From Noviherbaspirillum pedocola (lineage in GTDB: Bacteria > Pseudomonadota > Gammaproteobacteria > Burkholderiales > Burkholderiaceae_D): a DNA stretch of 44,772 bases. The notes under the pieces are model-generated. The model was not told the origin of the DNA and made no database searches. It saw nothing but the letters and a program-made list of their open reading frames with translations. Below are positions 1-8,775 of this stretch, piece after piece. Numbering within the stretch: the first letter of the stretch is position 1; every line of letters starts with the position of its first letter. The stretch spans positions 1 to 44,772 of the forward strand of contig NZ_JAEPBG010000030.1 of the NCBI RefSeq assembly GCF_016632335.1, given 5' to 3'. The position numbers and the translations under genes were made by a program.

Positions 1-94
1 TCCCATAATTCATCCGGCAAGCGCCATCCGTCGTCCTGCTTGACCATGCCCATGATGTCCTCCATCAAAAACACTGGCTTGGACAAGCATTACT

Positions 95-1144
95 TCAATT
101 CTTATCCCTACTGGAATAGGCTCTAAGAGGCACTCCCAGTTTAGTGCTTCGATCAAATGAAAATACGTGCTCACGCGGGTTTTCCTCGCAGCGCCCGACA
201 ATCCTTCTTGGAAATTCTGGCTCCCCTTTGTCCAGTTTCACCATCCACCCACAGATTGGACACTTCGTGGAGTAGCGATTGACATGGATAGTGCCTGGCA
301 CATCCGGATTATTTGATCGATTTATTTCGATAGTCGCCCCAGTCTCTTTCCAGGCAATTGTCCAGTCCGGTGCAACAATAATTCGATCATCGAATAGTTT
401 CCATACTGCTGCGCCGTGCCTGTAGGCCAGACCGGAAACAAAAAAGCCCATTATCAGCATCACTAGCTCTTGACCACCGAGCGGCCCTTTTTTGTTCCAA
501 AGGACCAGCAATATTGCCGCGATATAAATTAACACCATCGTGAGATAAACCAGTTGCCACGTTATAAAGCTGTAACGTTTGGCTGCAGTCCACCTCATCC
601 CCTCCTGGAAGAATAACCGTCCTGCAAAAGACAACTGGAGCGCGAGATCCTTTGTATAAGTGATCGCCTCCGGCGTCGAATCCATTTCCGATTCAAATGG
701 CGTGATCGCGGACTCTTCCTTGGATATTTCCTCTGCCTCTATCCAATAGAAAGCTGGCTTCCCTTCCATTTTTCTTAATATAGGGTAGACGTTCAGCCCT
801 GCATCCCTGCAACGTGCGATTACATTTTCTTTGATGGCCGGATACCACTTTTCCTCTATCTCTTTCCATAGCGGACTTACCCACGCTGATGCGTCGCGGT
901 TGGGATTTGTACCAACATCCAAATGGATCTGCTTCGTGGGTATTTTGGGGCCAGCCCGATCCTCCGAGGCTCCCGCGATTGTCTTTTCTGCAAGGTAGGC
1001 CATCACCTTAAAGGCATTTTGCTGCTTCTTGTCGGGTGGTATGGAGTCAAGGAGGATGCGGGCAACCGCCGCCATCTCATCTGCTTTCTCATTACCGTTC
1101 ACAGCTTCCCGATCCGCGGTTTGTACGTTTGACTCGACCATCAT
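95..1144 (-). CDS. Membrane-anchored protein with C-terminal zinc ribbon, function unknown
   Basis: I do not recognise this 349-residue protein. Its first half is soluble and charged. Two hydrophobic segments follow at about residues 192-216 and 224-245, suggesting a membrane hairpin. The C-terminal part carries a possible zinc ribbon: a CPIC pair at residues 295-298, then Cys319 and a nearby His. The gene diverges from the CoiA-like gene with an 84-bp spacer, so the two may share a control region. The start is the first ATG of a GATGATGG cluster; the second ATG, three bases on, is equally possible. The reading frame is intact. Membrane topology and metal binding are inferred from composition only. 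Confidence 0.75.
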   Translation of the reverse strand: MMVESNVQTADREAVNGNEKADEMAAVARILLDSIPPDKKQQNAFKVMAYLAEKTIAGASEDRAGPKIPTKQIHLDVGTNPNRDASAWVSPLWKEIEEKWYPAIKENVIARCRDAGLNVYPILRKMEGKPAFYWIEAEEISKEESAITPFESEMDSTPEAITYTKDLALQLSFAGRLFFQEGMRWTAAKRYSFITWQLVYLTMVLIYIAAILLVLWNKKGPLGGQELVMLIMGFFVSGLAYRHGAAVWKLFDDRIIVAPDWTIAWKETGATIEINRSNNPDVPGTIHVNRYSTKCPICGWMVKLDKGEPEFPRRIVGRCEENPREHVFSFDRSTKLGVPLRAYSSRDKN

Positions 1145-1228
1145 TTGACCCTCAACTGCTCCTCAACTGACTACTGAGACACCGGCCGCAAGCCTAACTT
1201 GGCGCCATCCCCCAACCGGAGCCAAGAA

Positions 1229-2710
1229 ATGTCCCAAAAGAAACAACCTGAGCATGGTATTCGATTCGCATTGCATCTTCCAACGCAAAGGATGGTGAGC
1301 CCAGCCGAAGTTAAAAAAGGCCTGACCTGCGATTGTGTCTGTGTCGCCTGTGGGTCACGCCTAGTGGCGCGAAAGGGTGAAATACGCATCGCTCACTTCG
1401 CCCATCATCAAGATTCCAACTGTCCTCATGCAGTTGAAGCGGCGATTCACTGGATGGCAAAACAAATTATTGCTGAAAGAGGGAGCATTTTTGTCCCGCA
1501 CCGCGTCCGAACAAAATTGGTTCACGGTAAGCGCAATGTATGGGAGGAAGCGATCTCCGTTGAGGTACAGCAGGAGGGCGTGGTCGAGGTCGAAGATTGC
1601 CGAGTCGAGAAAAACGTGGTCGGAAACTCACCTGCAGACCGCTTTCGTCGACCTGACTTGATCGCAAAACTGAACGGCATTCCGCTCGCCATAGAGATAT
1701 GGAATACACATGCTGTTGATTTCGAAAAGGAGAAATGGCTTGAGCAGCATGGCTTTTCCGTTCTCGAGATCAATGTCAGCGATCTTGCAGATCTGTCCAC
1801 TGACGCCTACAGGGCAGCGCTGGAACAACGCTTATTTTCCCAATCGGGGAAGGCTAAGTGGCTTGTGCACATGGGGGATAAAGAAGCCGGAGAGCGACTG
1901 AATGTCCGCGAACAGGAATTACGTATTGAGAAACAACCAGAGGAAGAGCGTTTGCTTGCCCTATTGGAAGCACGAGAGGCCTCCAGAAAACGCCAGGAGG
2001 AAGAATGGGCAAAGGAAGTAAAGGAACGCGAGGAAGCCCAAAAAAGAGAAGCGGAGCTGCGAGAACAGGAGCGCGACATCGAGGAATTCAATTTCCCTAT
2101 AAGCAATTGTGTCGTTCGTATAGGGAGAAATGATTCGCGTGTGACGCTGAAAGCGCATGGCTACCCAACAAAAAACGTCTGCCTTCGCATTTCAGCGTTG
2201 GCAAAGAAACATGGCGGAAGATATCTACGGAATATATGCCGCTGGGATTTTTATGGATGCAAGGAGACTAAGACCTCATTCGACACGCTCCATATGCATG
2301 TACTTGGGCTGACTAAGCCGGATTTTTATGTCATCTTGAAGCTTGCCGCTTCACAGATAATTAAAGCCCCCATCCCCATTCGACCAGCGGCCTCGGTAAT
2401 GTTGCCCGTTGCACCGGCTTTGCCACAATACTTTGACGATCCGGCATTACAGGAACTCTTTGACGAGCGGGCGGGCATGCTTGAGTTCGAGAGCGGAGTA
2501 ACCCGAGAGGAAGCGGAGCGGCAGTCTCTCGAATATGTGCGGTCTATCGCACAATCAAGAACAGGCACATCGCGTGGAGAAGTGCTGCATGCCGTACAGC
2601 AGCAGATCGCGCCGCCGAGTGTTGCGAAATGCTGCGACATAGCCGTAGCGGAAACAAACGACGATGCGGTTATTCAAGAACCCGTTGTCTGCGACTTTGC
2701 GTTTGCGTGA
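1229..2710 (+). CDS. CoiA-like protein with PD-(D/E)XK-type nuclease core and coiled coil
   Basis: The 493-residue protein begins with the layout seen in CoiA-type competence proteins. A cysteine pair sits near residues 38-41, followed by an HFAHH motif, a further Cys-His and a conserved E-x-x-H-x-x-x-K stretch. The central RRPDLIAKLNGIPLAIEIW segment matches the PD...ExW core of CoiA-family nuclease folds, with the usual lysine not obvious. Residues of about 220-310 are rich in Glu, Arg, Lys and Gln and should form a long coiled coil. The C-terminal 180 residues are not recognised. The ATG at 1229 is chosen because GGAG lies seven bases upstream; a TTG 30 bases earlier lacks such a site. A role in processing incoming single-stranded DNA is inferred from CoiA, not shown. 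Confidence 0.75.
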   Translation: MSQKKQPEHGIRFALHLPTQRMVSPAEVKKGLTCDCVCVACGSRLVARKGEIRIAHFAHHQDSNCPHAVEAAIHWMAKQIIAERGSIFVPHRVRTKLVHGKRNVWEEAISVEVQQEGVVEVEDCRVEKNVVGNSPADRFRRPDLIAKLNGIPLAIEIWNTHAVDFEKEKWLEQHGFSVLEINVSDLADLSTDAYRAALEQRLFSQSGKAKWLVHMGDKEAGERLNVREQELRIEKQPEEERLLALLEAREASRKRQEEEWAKEVKEREEAQKREAELREQERDIEEFNFPISNCVVRIGRNDSRVTLKAHGYPTKNVCLRISALAKKHGGRYLRNICRWDFYGCKETKTSFDTLHMHVLGLTKPDFYVILKLAASQIIKAPIPIRPAASVMLPVAPALPQYFDDPALQELFDERAGMLEFESGVTREEAERQSLEYVRSIAQSRTGTSRGEVLHAVQQQIAPPSVAKCCDIAVAETNDDAVIQEPVVCDFAFA

Positions 2711-3152
2711 CTCGGCCAGTGTATTGCATTCTTGGCGATGCCGACTATATTATGGCTTCGATATAATTTTTATAACAGTATGGCGACGGCGCATTTCGTC
2801 CATGGCGCAGCCTCCACCTAAATCGGCAAAGACATGGACACTCTCGGATCTCACCCACGCCGCCCCTTTCTTCTCGGTGCTTACCTGATTTACGCGCCGC
2901 ATATCTTTGCGGCGCGTAAGGCGCACGAAATCCTTACCGCCGCTCCACCGCACAGTCCCTCCGGTTCGTTAAGGCTCGATTCCGGCGAAACGGTGGAATG
3001 GGTCTATCTGAACAGTCCTCCTACAGCCTAAATCGTTCGCCATTCAAGCGTGCCGACACCGGCATTTGCCTTCAGTTTCCCTGTGCGCCATTTCCACTCA
3101 TCCGGCGAACGTGACTTCTCACGATGGCCATCTTGTTCTCAAGGAGATGGAA
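2711..3152 (+). other. Intergenic region before the cobT-like gene
   Basis: This stretch of 442 bases holds no gene that I can support. A 65-codon open frame at 2834-3031 has no convincing ribosome binding site and a composition unlike a real protein. The notable element is a perfect hairpin at 2890-2919. The AAGGAG ribosome binding site of the next gene lies at its right edge, at 3141-3146. Confidence 0.5.
2890..2919. repeat. Perfect 11-bp inverted repeat (hairpin)
   Basis: TTACGCGCCGC at 2890-2900 and its exact complement at 2909-2919 flank an eight-base AT-rich loop. No T-run follows on the plus strand, so it is not a standard intrinsic terminator. It could be a protein-binding palindrome or an mRNA structure in the leader of the VWA gene. 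Confidence 0.6.
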
Positions 3153-5165
3153 ATGACTCAAGCAGCACACAAGGCATCGATGCGGCACCTGTACCTGTAC
3201 ACCTACCTGCTTCTTGACGAGGTCAAGCGGGCGGGCAGACCGATCCGCATCGAGTGGGGCAACCTCACGACCGCTTCCATCGGTCCCGATCCGTTAAACG
3301 ACAAGGGACTGGTGATGAAGCTCAGTAACATGGCAGCCACCGGCACGGAGGAGGATGCAATCCTGCTGCGCGCGCTGGTGGCCCATGAAATCCTCTGCCA
3401 CGGTAACAACACGGACTTCGACGTGAAGCTGCCTGCGGGTCTTGCCGGAAGACTGGCGAACCCGCTGGAAGACGCACGCGGTGAACTGTTGGCCGCAAAG
3501 TCGTATGGCGGCTCGAAGAAGGTCATCCGGGAAGGCATCGAGATCCTCACGCAACGAGGCATCTTTACCGGCCCAGGCGACGATCCGTCGGCGCTGCATC
3601 CTGCGGAAATCCTCTTTAGCTGGCTGGTCACGGAGCTTCGTTCGGAGCTGCTTGGCCAGAACTGCCTGGAGGAGTTTTCAGTGGCGTACCGCGAGTTGGC
3701 GATCAAGACTTTCGGCACCAAGCTGACCGCGCGGGTGAAAGCCGAAGCGTTGAACGCCGCCTACGCGGCTGATACGCAAGGTGCCGCGGATGCGGCGCAG
3801 CGCATCGTCGAACTGCTGGAACTGACCGCCAAGGAGCCGCCCCCGCCGCCACCGCAACCCGGTGATGGACAGGACGACCCCGACGATCAGGACAGCAACC
3901 CGTCGCCAGACGAACCGGGCAACCAAGGAGATCACGATCAAGCCGATAGTCAGGGGAATCCCGACGATCAACGAGACGATGACCAACAAGGGGATACGGA
4001 CGATCCAAGCGGTCAAGGCAACCAGGGAAATACGGACGACCAAGGCAGCCAGGACGATCAAGGAAGCGCAAGCAACCATGACGACCAGGATGACCGAGAC
4101 GCGTCTGGCAGTTCAGGCGGCCAAGGTCATTCCGACGATGGGGATGCTGCAGGAGGGGACGCTACAGGCGGCAACGCAGGTGGACAAGGTACCGATGACT
4201 CCGCCGGCGCCACTGGCACCGATGGAGACACTGCGGGATCTGGCGCAGCAGGCTTCGAGCCGTCTTACGACGACTTGCAGCAGGCGATCGCTGATGTCCT
4301 CGCTTCTACCGATTCCGACGCCGGCAATTATGGCAAGGGGCTGGAAGAAGTTCTGTGCGAAGGCAACGAGGCCATGCAACATGCCTCGGGTGGCAGCCAT
4401 ACCAGTGAAATGCGGGAAGTCGAGCCGCCAAGCATCACCAGGCCTCCGGAGCATCGGGCCCAGTTGCGCAGCGGTGCACGATCGACCGCGGCCACGCTGG
4501 CGCTGAAGATGGAGGAGCTGCTCGAATCGCATTCCATGGTGGCGCGATCCACGTCTACCGAAGGGCGGCTGCGGCCGAACAAGGTGGCGCGAGTGGCAAC
4601 CGGCGACTTGCGGGTATTCCAAAAGAAGACCCGCAGCGAGGAGCTCGATACGTGTCTGTACTTCCTCAACGACGAATCCGCAAGCATGGGAGAGACGTTC
4701 GGGGATATCACGCGACGGGAAGCCGCTGGCCGGGTGGCTGTCGCAGCCGGCGAGGTATGCGATAACGCCAACATCCCGTTCGGGCTGGCCAGCTATAGCA
4801 CCTCGGTGCGGGAATGGCAGGAAATGGACGGCGACTGGGCGAAAACCCTGAACCAGTTCGTTCCTTCTTCCCGGGATTGCACCAATACCCACCTGGCAGT
4901 GGTCTGGGCGCTCAAGCGCCTCATGGAACGTAAGGAAAGCCGGAAAATCCTCTGTGTCACCACAGATGGCGATCCGGGCGACCTGCAAGTCCTCGAGGCG
5001 GCAATCCAGGAAGCGAAACGGTTCGGCGTGGAAGTGCGCTTTGTCTTGATCGACAGAGAGTACGAACGTCACTACCGAGGCCTATCCGCCGCTTTTGGCG
5101 TGGCAAGTAATCCGCGCCAGTTGGCCGAAGCAGTTTTCGGCGCACTGGAAGCGGCATTTGCTTAA
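3153..5165 (+). CDS. CobT-like VWA-domain protein (MoxR/CobS partner)
   Basis: This 670-residue protein has the three-part layout of CobT-like VWA proteins. An N-terminal helical domain carries an HEILCHGNNTDF motif at residues 78-89. A low-complexity acidic linker rich in Asp, Gln, Gly and Asn spans about residues 229-370. A C-terminal VWA domain has a MIDAS motif, DESAS, at residues 507-511. In aerobic cobalamin synthesis CobT works with the AAA+ protein CobS to load cobalt, but there are no cobalamin genes here. The likely partner is the CobS-like ATPase at 22,396, and the substrate is unknown. The ATG at 3153 has AAGGAG six bases upstream, so the longer frame from 3066 is rejected. A strong terminator follows directly, making this a single-gene unit. 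Confidence 0.85.
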   Translation: MTQAAHKASMRHLYLYTYLLLDEVKRAGRPIRIEWGNLTTASIGPDPLNDKGLVMKLSNMAATGTEEDAILLRALVAHEILCHGNNTDFDVKLPAGLAGRLANPLEDARGELLAAKSYGGSKKVIREGIEILTQRGIFTGPGDDPSALHPAEILFSWLVTELRSELLGQNCLEEFSVAYRELAIKTFGTKLTARVKAEALNAAYAADTQGAADAAQRIVELLELTAKEPPPPPPQPGDGQDDPDDQDSNPSPDEPGNQGDHDQADSQGNPDDQRDDDQQGDTDDPSGQGNQGNTDDQGSQDDQGSASNHDDQDDRDASGSSGGQGHSDDGDAAGGDATGGNAGGQGTDDSAGATGTDGDTAGSGAAGFEPSYDDLQQAIADVLASTDSDAGNYGKGLEEVLCEGNEAMQHASGGSHTSEMREVEPPSITRPPEHRAQLRSGARSTAATLALKMEELLESHSMVARSTSTEGRLRPNKVARVATGDLRVFQKKTRSEELDTCLYFLNDESASMGETFGDITRREAAGRVAVAAGEVCDNANIPFGLASYSTSVREWQEMDGDWAKTLNQFVPSSRDCTNTHLAVVWALKRLMERKESRKILCVTTDGDPGDLQVLEAAIQEAKRFGVEVRFVLIDREYERHYRGLSAAFGVASNPRQLAEAVFGALEAAFA

Positions 5166-5174
5166 CTTGCAACT

Positions 5175-5207
5175 CACCCTCTCATCTTCAAGATGAGGGG
5201 GTTTTTC
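5175..5207 (+). terminator. Rho-independent terminator of the cobT-like gene
   Basis: CCCTCTCATC at 5177-5186 pairs with GATGAGGGGG at 5192-5201 (one T-G wobble) around a five-base loop, followed by a run of five T. It begins about 11 bases after the stop codon. Confidence 0.85.
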
Positions 5208-5332
5208 TTTGGAAGAAGGCAAAAAGTGATGAGTCGCGAACGCTACGCAGTTACCGGCAACTTCAATTTGCACCATTGAGAAGTTTCTGAGAAGAATGCA
5301 ACAATGGCGAAATTAGCAACAGGAGAAGACGA

Positions 5333-5680
5333 ATGACTTGGATGGGGCCGACTTACGGCATGTGGGCAGACAGCGTGGACTCGATGAAGGAGTTTGCCCA
5401 GGCAGCGCGGGAGAACAAAGAGTCTGCCGAGCAGTGGCGCGAGTACGCCAAGAACTTGGAAGCGGCACTAAATGAAGTAGGTAATAAGTTTTTGCGTACA
5501 AAGGACATGTATATCGAGGCGGCTGGAAGAGAAAAGGCACAGGCAGTCCTCAAGGAAGCCGCACTGAAAGAAATTGAACGGTTAGATCCGTCCAACAAGC
5601 TCCTTGACCCGACTTTCCGCAAGACGATCTTCGATAGGGAGAAAGAAGAACTCGTAAAAGAGCTGAAGCAAGAACGCTAA
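5333..5680 (+). CDS. Small charged helical protein, function unknown
   Basis: I do not recognise this 115-residue protein. It is rich in Glu, Lys and Ala with few turn formers, so it is probably mostly helical, perhaps a coiled coil over residues 17-105. It has no signal peptide, membrane segment or cysteine. A good AGGAGA ribosome binding site precedes the ATG. It lies alone between the terminator of the VWA gene and a gene-poor 690-bp stretch before the pilus operon, on the same strand as both. No function can be assigned; a role as accessory to the VWA protein is only a guess from position. Confidence 0.75.
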   Translation: MTWMGPTYGMWADSVDSMKEFAQAARENKESAEQWREYAKNLEAALNEVGNKFLRTKDMYIEAAGREKAQAVLKEAALKEIERLDPSNKLLDPTFRKTIFDREKEELVKELKQER

Positions 5681-5903
5681 TCGCACGCACTGGCGCCTAC
5701 CTGTGCGCGGCAATGCACCGATCTGCATCAGGTCGCGGACCGGTGCCGAGGCGTGTAATATCAAGCAGCCCGAGGGACCGATTAGCACCATGCGTTGAAG
5801 TAGTGGCTGTTCCTACCCCATGTGGCCTACGAAAGCACATGGAAATGGGAAACGATGCGGCGACGCCTCCTTCTCTAAAAAAGCCTACGTACAAGAGATT
5901 AAA

Positions 5904-5999
5904 ATGGACTACATACTTCTTTCCGTAGTGGCCGTTATAGGAATTGGTGGCGGGTTGATTCTGCTGTACCAAGTAAGAAAAGGCCGTCATAAAAATTAA
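5904..5999 (+). CDS. Possible 31-residue single-span membrane microprotein
   Basis: The ATG at 5904 opens a 31-codon frame. It encodes a short acidic start (MDY), one hydrophobic segment of about 20 residues and a basic tail ending RKGRHKN, the usual pattern of a single-span membrane peptide with its C-terminus in the cytoplasm. A weak AAGAGA site lies five bases upstream, and a strong terminator follows 43 bases after the stop codon. Size and membrane pattern make it plausible, but no family is recognised and a chance frame cannot be excluded. Confidence 0.35.
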   Translation: MDYILLSVVAVIGIGGGLILLYQVRKGRHKN

Positions 6000-6041
6000 A
6001 CGCGGTTGTCCCTGACCCGCACGGAATCTCGAATCGTACAG

Positions 6042-6075
6042 ACCCACCCGGAACTTTCGCCGGGTGGGTTTTTTT
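6042..6075 (+). terminator. Rho-independent terminator
   Basis: ACCCACCCGG at 6042-6051 pairs exactly with CCGGGTGGGT at 6060-6069 around an eight-base loop, followed by a run of T to 6075. It separates the region before it from the pilus operon. Confidence 0.9.
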
Positions 6076-6310
6076 ATCGTCGTTGCCCCTTTCCTCTCCA
6101 CTCCTGCGCACGCAAGCAGTCAATTTCAGCCTTCCACGCCTTCTAGCCGCATGCGCCATGCAGTAGGGGATGCCTTACTTGCAACCTTTCCTTTCCAGTG
6201 AAGGGCTTTGCCCCTATCACCGCTTCGGCCGCATCCCAGTATTCCAGTCCCCTCCCTGTGTATTCGAACACACATGCCGCATCTTGCCTAAAAATATTTA
6301 TACATACGCT

Positions 6311-6339
6311 TTGTATTACAGGTATATGTAAGGTATGAT
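6311..6339 (+). promoter_or_regulatory. Sigma-70-like promoter of the pilus operon
   Basis: TTGTAT at 6311-6316 and TATGAT at 6334-6339 are separated by 17 bases and resemble the -35 and -10 boxes. They lie just downstream of a terminator and about 32 bases before the secretin start codon, in a locally AT-rich stretch. This is the only good promoter seen before the operon. Confidence 0.6.
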
Positions 6340-6370
6340 GCGAGCCATCCAATAATATTGCTCGGCAGAA

Positions 6371-7903
6371 ATGAACTCCTTCTTCAGAAAGACCACCGCA
6401 TCTCTCCTGGTAGCAGCCACTCTCGGCGGTTGTTCGACGTTTCCGCGGCAACCGATGGAGCCGTCCGTTCCCACCAAGGACACGGCAAAACTGAAGACCG
6501 TCGTGGACCAGGACGACACGAACACGATGGATCTGGAGGCGGGATTCAATTCTGAGGATGTGTTCATGCTGCGCCCGGTGGAAGAGGAGGGCGTGGTACC
6601 GAATCGTCAGGTCAAGTCGGTGCACGTCACCGAGTCGGGCGTCTACGATGCGCTGATGCTCATCGCCCGGGATGCCGGTCTGTCGCTGAATATCGAGGGC
6701 GGCCCGAAAACCGCTGAGCGCTTTGGCGCTGCCGCCGTTTACGACTTGAAGGGCTCGCTGAAGGATGTGCTGGAGTCGCTGTCCGAGTCGATGGGCATCT
6801 TCTACAGCGTGCGCAACAACACGTTGTTCCTGCAACAGGAGCAGCAATACATCGTTGAATTGCCGCCGGCACTGTCCGAAGACAATGCGGCCGGTCTGGC
6901 GAACACGCTGCAGCACCTCGGCGCGCGCGACCCCTATATCGACCGCCTGAATCGTTCGCTGGTCTTCCGCACGAACCGCAAGTCGCTGGCCCGCATCGAA
7001 AGCTATCTGCAAAAGGTCCGCGACAACCGTGCGCTGATCGTCTATTCCATCGACATTTTTCAGGTGGACCTGAAAGACAACAGCAACGTCGGCATTTCGT
7101 GGAACAAGCTGGCCTACAACAGCAAAGGCCTGCCGACGTATTCGACGTCCCAGAACGGCGGGAACGCTGCCACCACACTCGGCAGCACGAGCACTGGCAC
7201 GGGCAATGGCACCGGAACCAGTTCCGCTGTGAGCACCGCATCGGCCGCGGTAGGCACCACGGTGGCGGCGACGGCGAACGCCTTGGGCATGAACCTGATC
7301 CTGTCCTCCAGCCGCCTGACCGTCGACAGCCTGATCGACTTCCTGCAGACCCAAGGCAACGTGAAGGCGATCTCCCGTCCGCGCCTCTCGGTCATTACCG
7401 GGACCAAGGGCTCGTTGCGCGTCGGCCAATCCACGACCATCGTCAGCAAGGTCGGCACGAACTATTCGACCAACGTTGCGCAGGCCACGACCGAAACCCG
7501 CGACATCCGTACGGGCCTCGATCTCGCCGTCCATGCCGACTACAGCGACAACACCGTCTATACCAACCTGAAGATGAGCCTGTCCGAGATCGTCCGGTAC
7601 AACAAGTTCACGGCGCTTGGGATTGACCTGGTGCTGCCGGATGCGGCCGACCGGGACATCGAAAACGTCATCCGCTCGCGTCCCGGCGACCTGGTCCTGT
7701 TGGGCGGCATCACGACCGAACACGAAACCCGCGATGACGTGCGCGGCATCTCGCAGAACACCACCGGCAAGGAAGTGATCCGCTCCGAGCTCGTTCTCGC
7801 GCTGCGCACCAAAGTTGTGTTCTTCAAAGGGAAGAAGGACTCAGCAAGCCGCCCACTGGCGATGAACACCTCCGTCCAGCAACCCATCGCCGGCGGCCAG
7901 TGA
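6371..7903 (+). CDS. pilN: Type IVb pilus lipoprotein secretin (PilN-like)
   Basis: This 510-residue protein should form the outer-membrane channel through which the pilus leaves the cell. It starts with a lipoprotein signal peptide whose lipobox LGGC places the lipidated cysteine at residue 21. The middle has the small alpha/beta domains typical of secretin N-regions, and a Ser/Thr/Gly-rich stretch lies at about residues 258-300. The secretin core follows at about 310-475, including the SRPRLSVITGTKGSLRVG segment and a closing PGDLVLLGGITT motif. It opens the operon 32 bases after a promoter. In plasmid R64 the equivalent gene is pilN. The upstream pilL and pilM equivalents are not visible here. 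Confidence 0.9.
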   Translation: MNSFFRKTTASLLVAATLGGCSTFPRQPMEPSVPTKDTAKLKTVVDQDDTNTMDLEAGFNSEDVFMLRPVEEEGVVPNRQVKSVHVTESGVYDALMLIARDAGLSLNIEGGPKTAERFGAAAVYDLKGSLKDVLESLSESMGIFYSVRNNTLFLQQEQQYIVELPPALSEDNAAGLANTLQHLGARDPYIDRLNRSLVFRTNRKSLARIESYLQKVRDNRALIVYSIDIFQVDLKDNSNVGISWNKLAYNSKGLPTYSTSQNGGNAATTLGSTSTGTGNGTGTSSAVSTASAAVGTTVAATANALGMNLILSSSRLTVDSLIDFLQTQGNVKAISRPRLSVITGTKGSLRVGQSTTIVSKVGTNYSTNVAQATTETRDIRTGLDLAVHADYSDNTVYTNLKMSLSEIVRYNKFTALGIDLVLPDAADRDIENVIRSRPGDLVLLGGITTEHETRDDVRGISQNTTGKEVIRSELVLALRTKVVFFKGKKDSASRPLAMNTSVQQPIAGGQ

Positions 7904-7938
7904 GCAGGCGCTGCATTCGCTACCAGAAAGAAAAGAAC

Positions 7939-8766
7939 ATGAATTTCGCAACGAAACATCGCGTCTCAGCGGCGCTTTCGCTCCTGGCCGGTCTGACCGT
8001 GCTGGGCATGGCTGCCCCGAGCTACGCGCAAGTACAGATTCCGAATCCCCTGATGCGGCCGCAGCCGCCCAAGCTGACTCCGGTCAGCGATCCGCACAAT
8101 CTCAACAGCCCCTTGCCGCAAGGGTCGGCTCCGGCGCCCGCGCCGACTGCCTCCTCCCCCGCGAACGTCCCGCCGCCGGTCAGCTCGTCCGACTTCCTGC
8201 GCACGGCGCCGGCGAGCAGCGGCGAGAGCAAGCCGGATGCGACGGTCACCGAACTGCGCCAGCGCTTTGATGGCTATTACGTTTCTGCGACGGTCGGCGA
8301 TCAGGCCGTACTGCGCCGCGCCGCCACCGTCGCCGCTGCCGCGCCGCAAGCCAGCGCCGCTCCCAGCATCAGTGCGATGCCGCCACGCCCAAGCCAGTCA
8401 GCCCTCGGCACGGTCGGCAGGGCGGAAAGCATGGTCGTCCGGGACGGCGAACCCATCGAATTCCTCGGCTCTTCCGTCACGCTGGTGCCAAAGGTAAATG
8501 GCGGCCGCGTCTCGCTCTACTACTACAGCGACGCCGCGACGAATAAGAAAAAGCGCTCCCCGTCGGCCCAGGTGGTCTTCCTCGGCCAAGTGGAATCGCA
8601 AGCGCCCGCCACGACGGCGCAGATCGTCCTCGAAAAGCCCGATCCCGGCTTCAAGGCATCGATTTCTCCGGAAATCAAAGGCATGACAAACGGTAGCACC
8701 ACGAACGGCTCCCTTAGCCCGGCGATGAACGGCGTGCCGGGCCCGATCGCAATGCCCGCTTACTAG
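7939..8766 (+). CDS. Periplasmic pilus assembly protein, proline-rich
   Basis: This 275-residue protein has a clear Sec signal peptide with likely cleavage after SYAQ near residue 31. A long Pro/Ala-rich region up to about residue 150 is followed by a compact beta-rich domain (about 150-235) and a Gly/Asn/Ser-rich tail. It lies between the secretin and the ATPase, where R64 has pilO and pilP, so it is probably the periplasmic connector between secretin and inner membrane. I do not recognise a specific family. The ATG at 7939 is chosen because the signal peptide begins there; the frame is open 39 bases further upstream into the secretin stop. Confidence 0.75.
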   Translation: MNFATKHRVSAALSLLAGLTVLGMAAPSYAQVQIPNPLMRPQPPKLTPVSDPHNLNSPLPQGSAPAPAPTASSPANVPPPVSSSDFLRTAPASSGESKPDATVTELRQRFDGYYVSATVGDQAVLRRAATVAAAAPQASAAPSISAMPPRPSQSALGTVGRAESMVVRDGEPIEFLGSSVTLVPKVNGGRVSLYYYSDAATNKKKRSPSAQVVFLGQVESQAPATTAQIVLEKPDPGFKASISPEIKGMTNGSTTNGSLSPAMNGVPGPIAMPAY

Positions 8767-8775
8767 GACACGGCC

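Larger units (their letters stand above)
5681..6370 (+). other. Gene-poor spacer upstream of the pilus operon
   Basis: This 690-base stretch holds one possible microprotein (5904-5999), a clear terminator (6042-6075) and a sigma-70-type promoter (6311-6339). Open frames on either strand look like chance frames without ribosome binding sites. I see no other gene. Confidence 0.6.

Noticed and set aside
3384-3419. Zinc metalloprotease motif in the VWA protein
   Set aside because: The sequence is HEILCH, an HExxxH spacing rather than HExxH, and CobT-like proteins share a similar motif without known protease activity.
3153-5165. True cobaltochelatase subunit for cobalamin synthesis
   Set aside because: No other cobalamin gene is present, and the pairing with a DUF3150-like protein points to the mobile-element version of CobS/CobT.
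6143-7723. Long minus-strand open frame of 526 codons under the secretin gene
   Set aside because: It lies antisense to a clear secretin, has a composition typical of shadow frames in GC-rich DNA and has no ribosome binding site.
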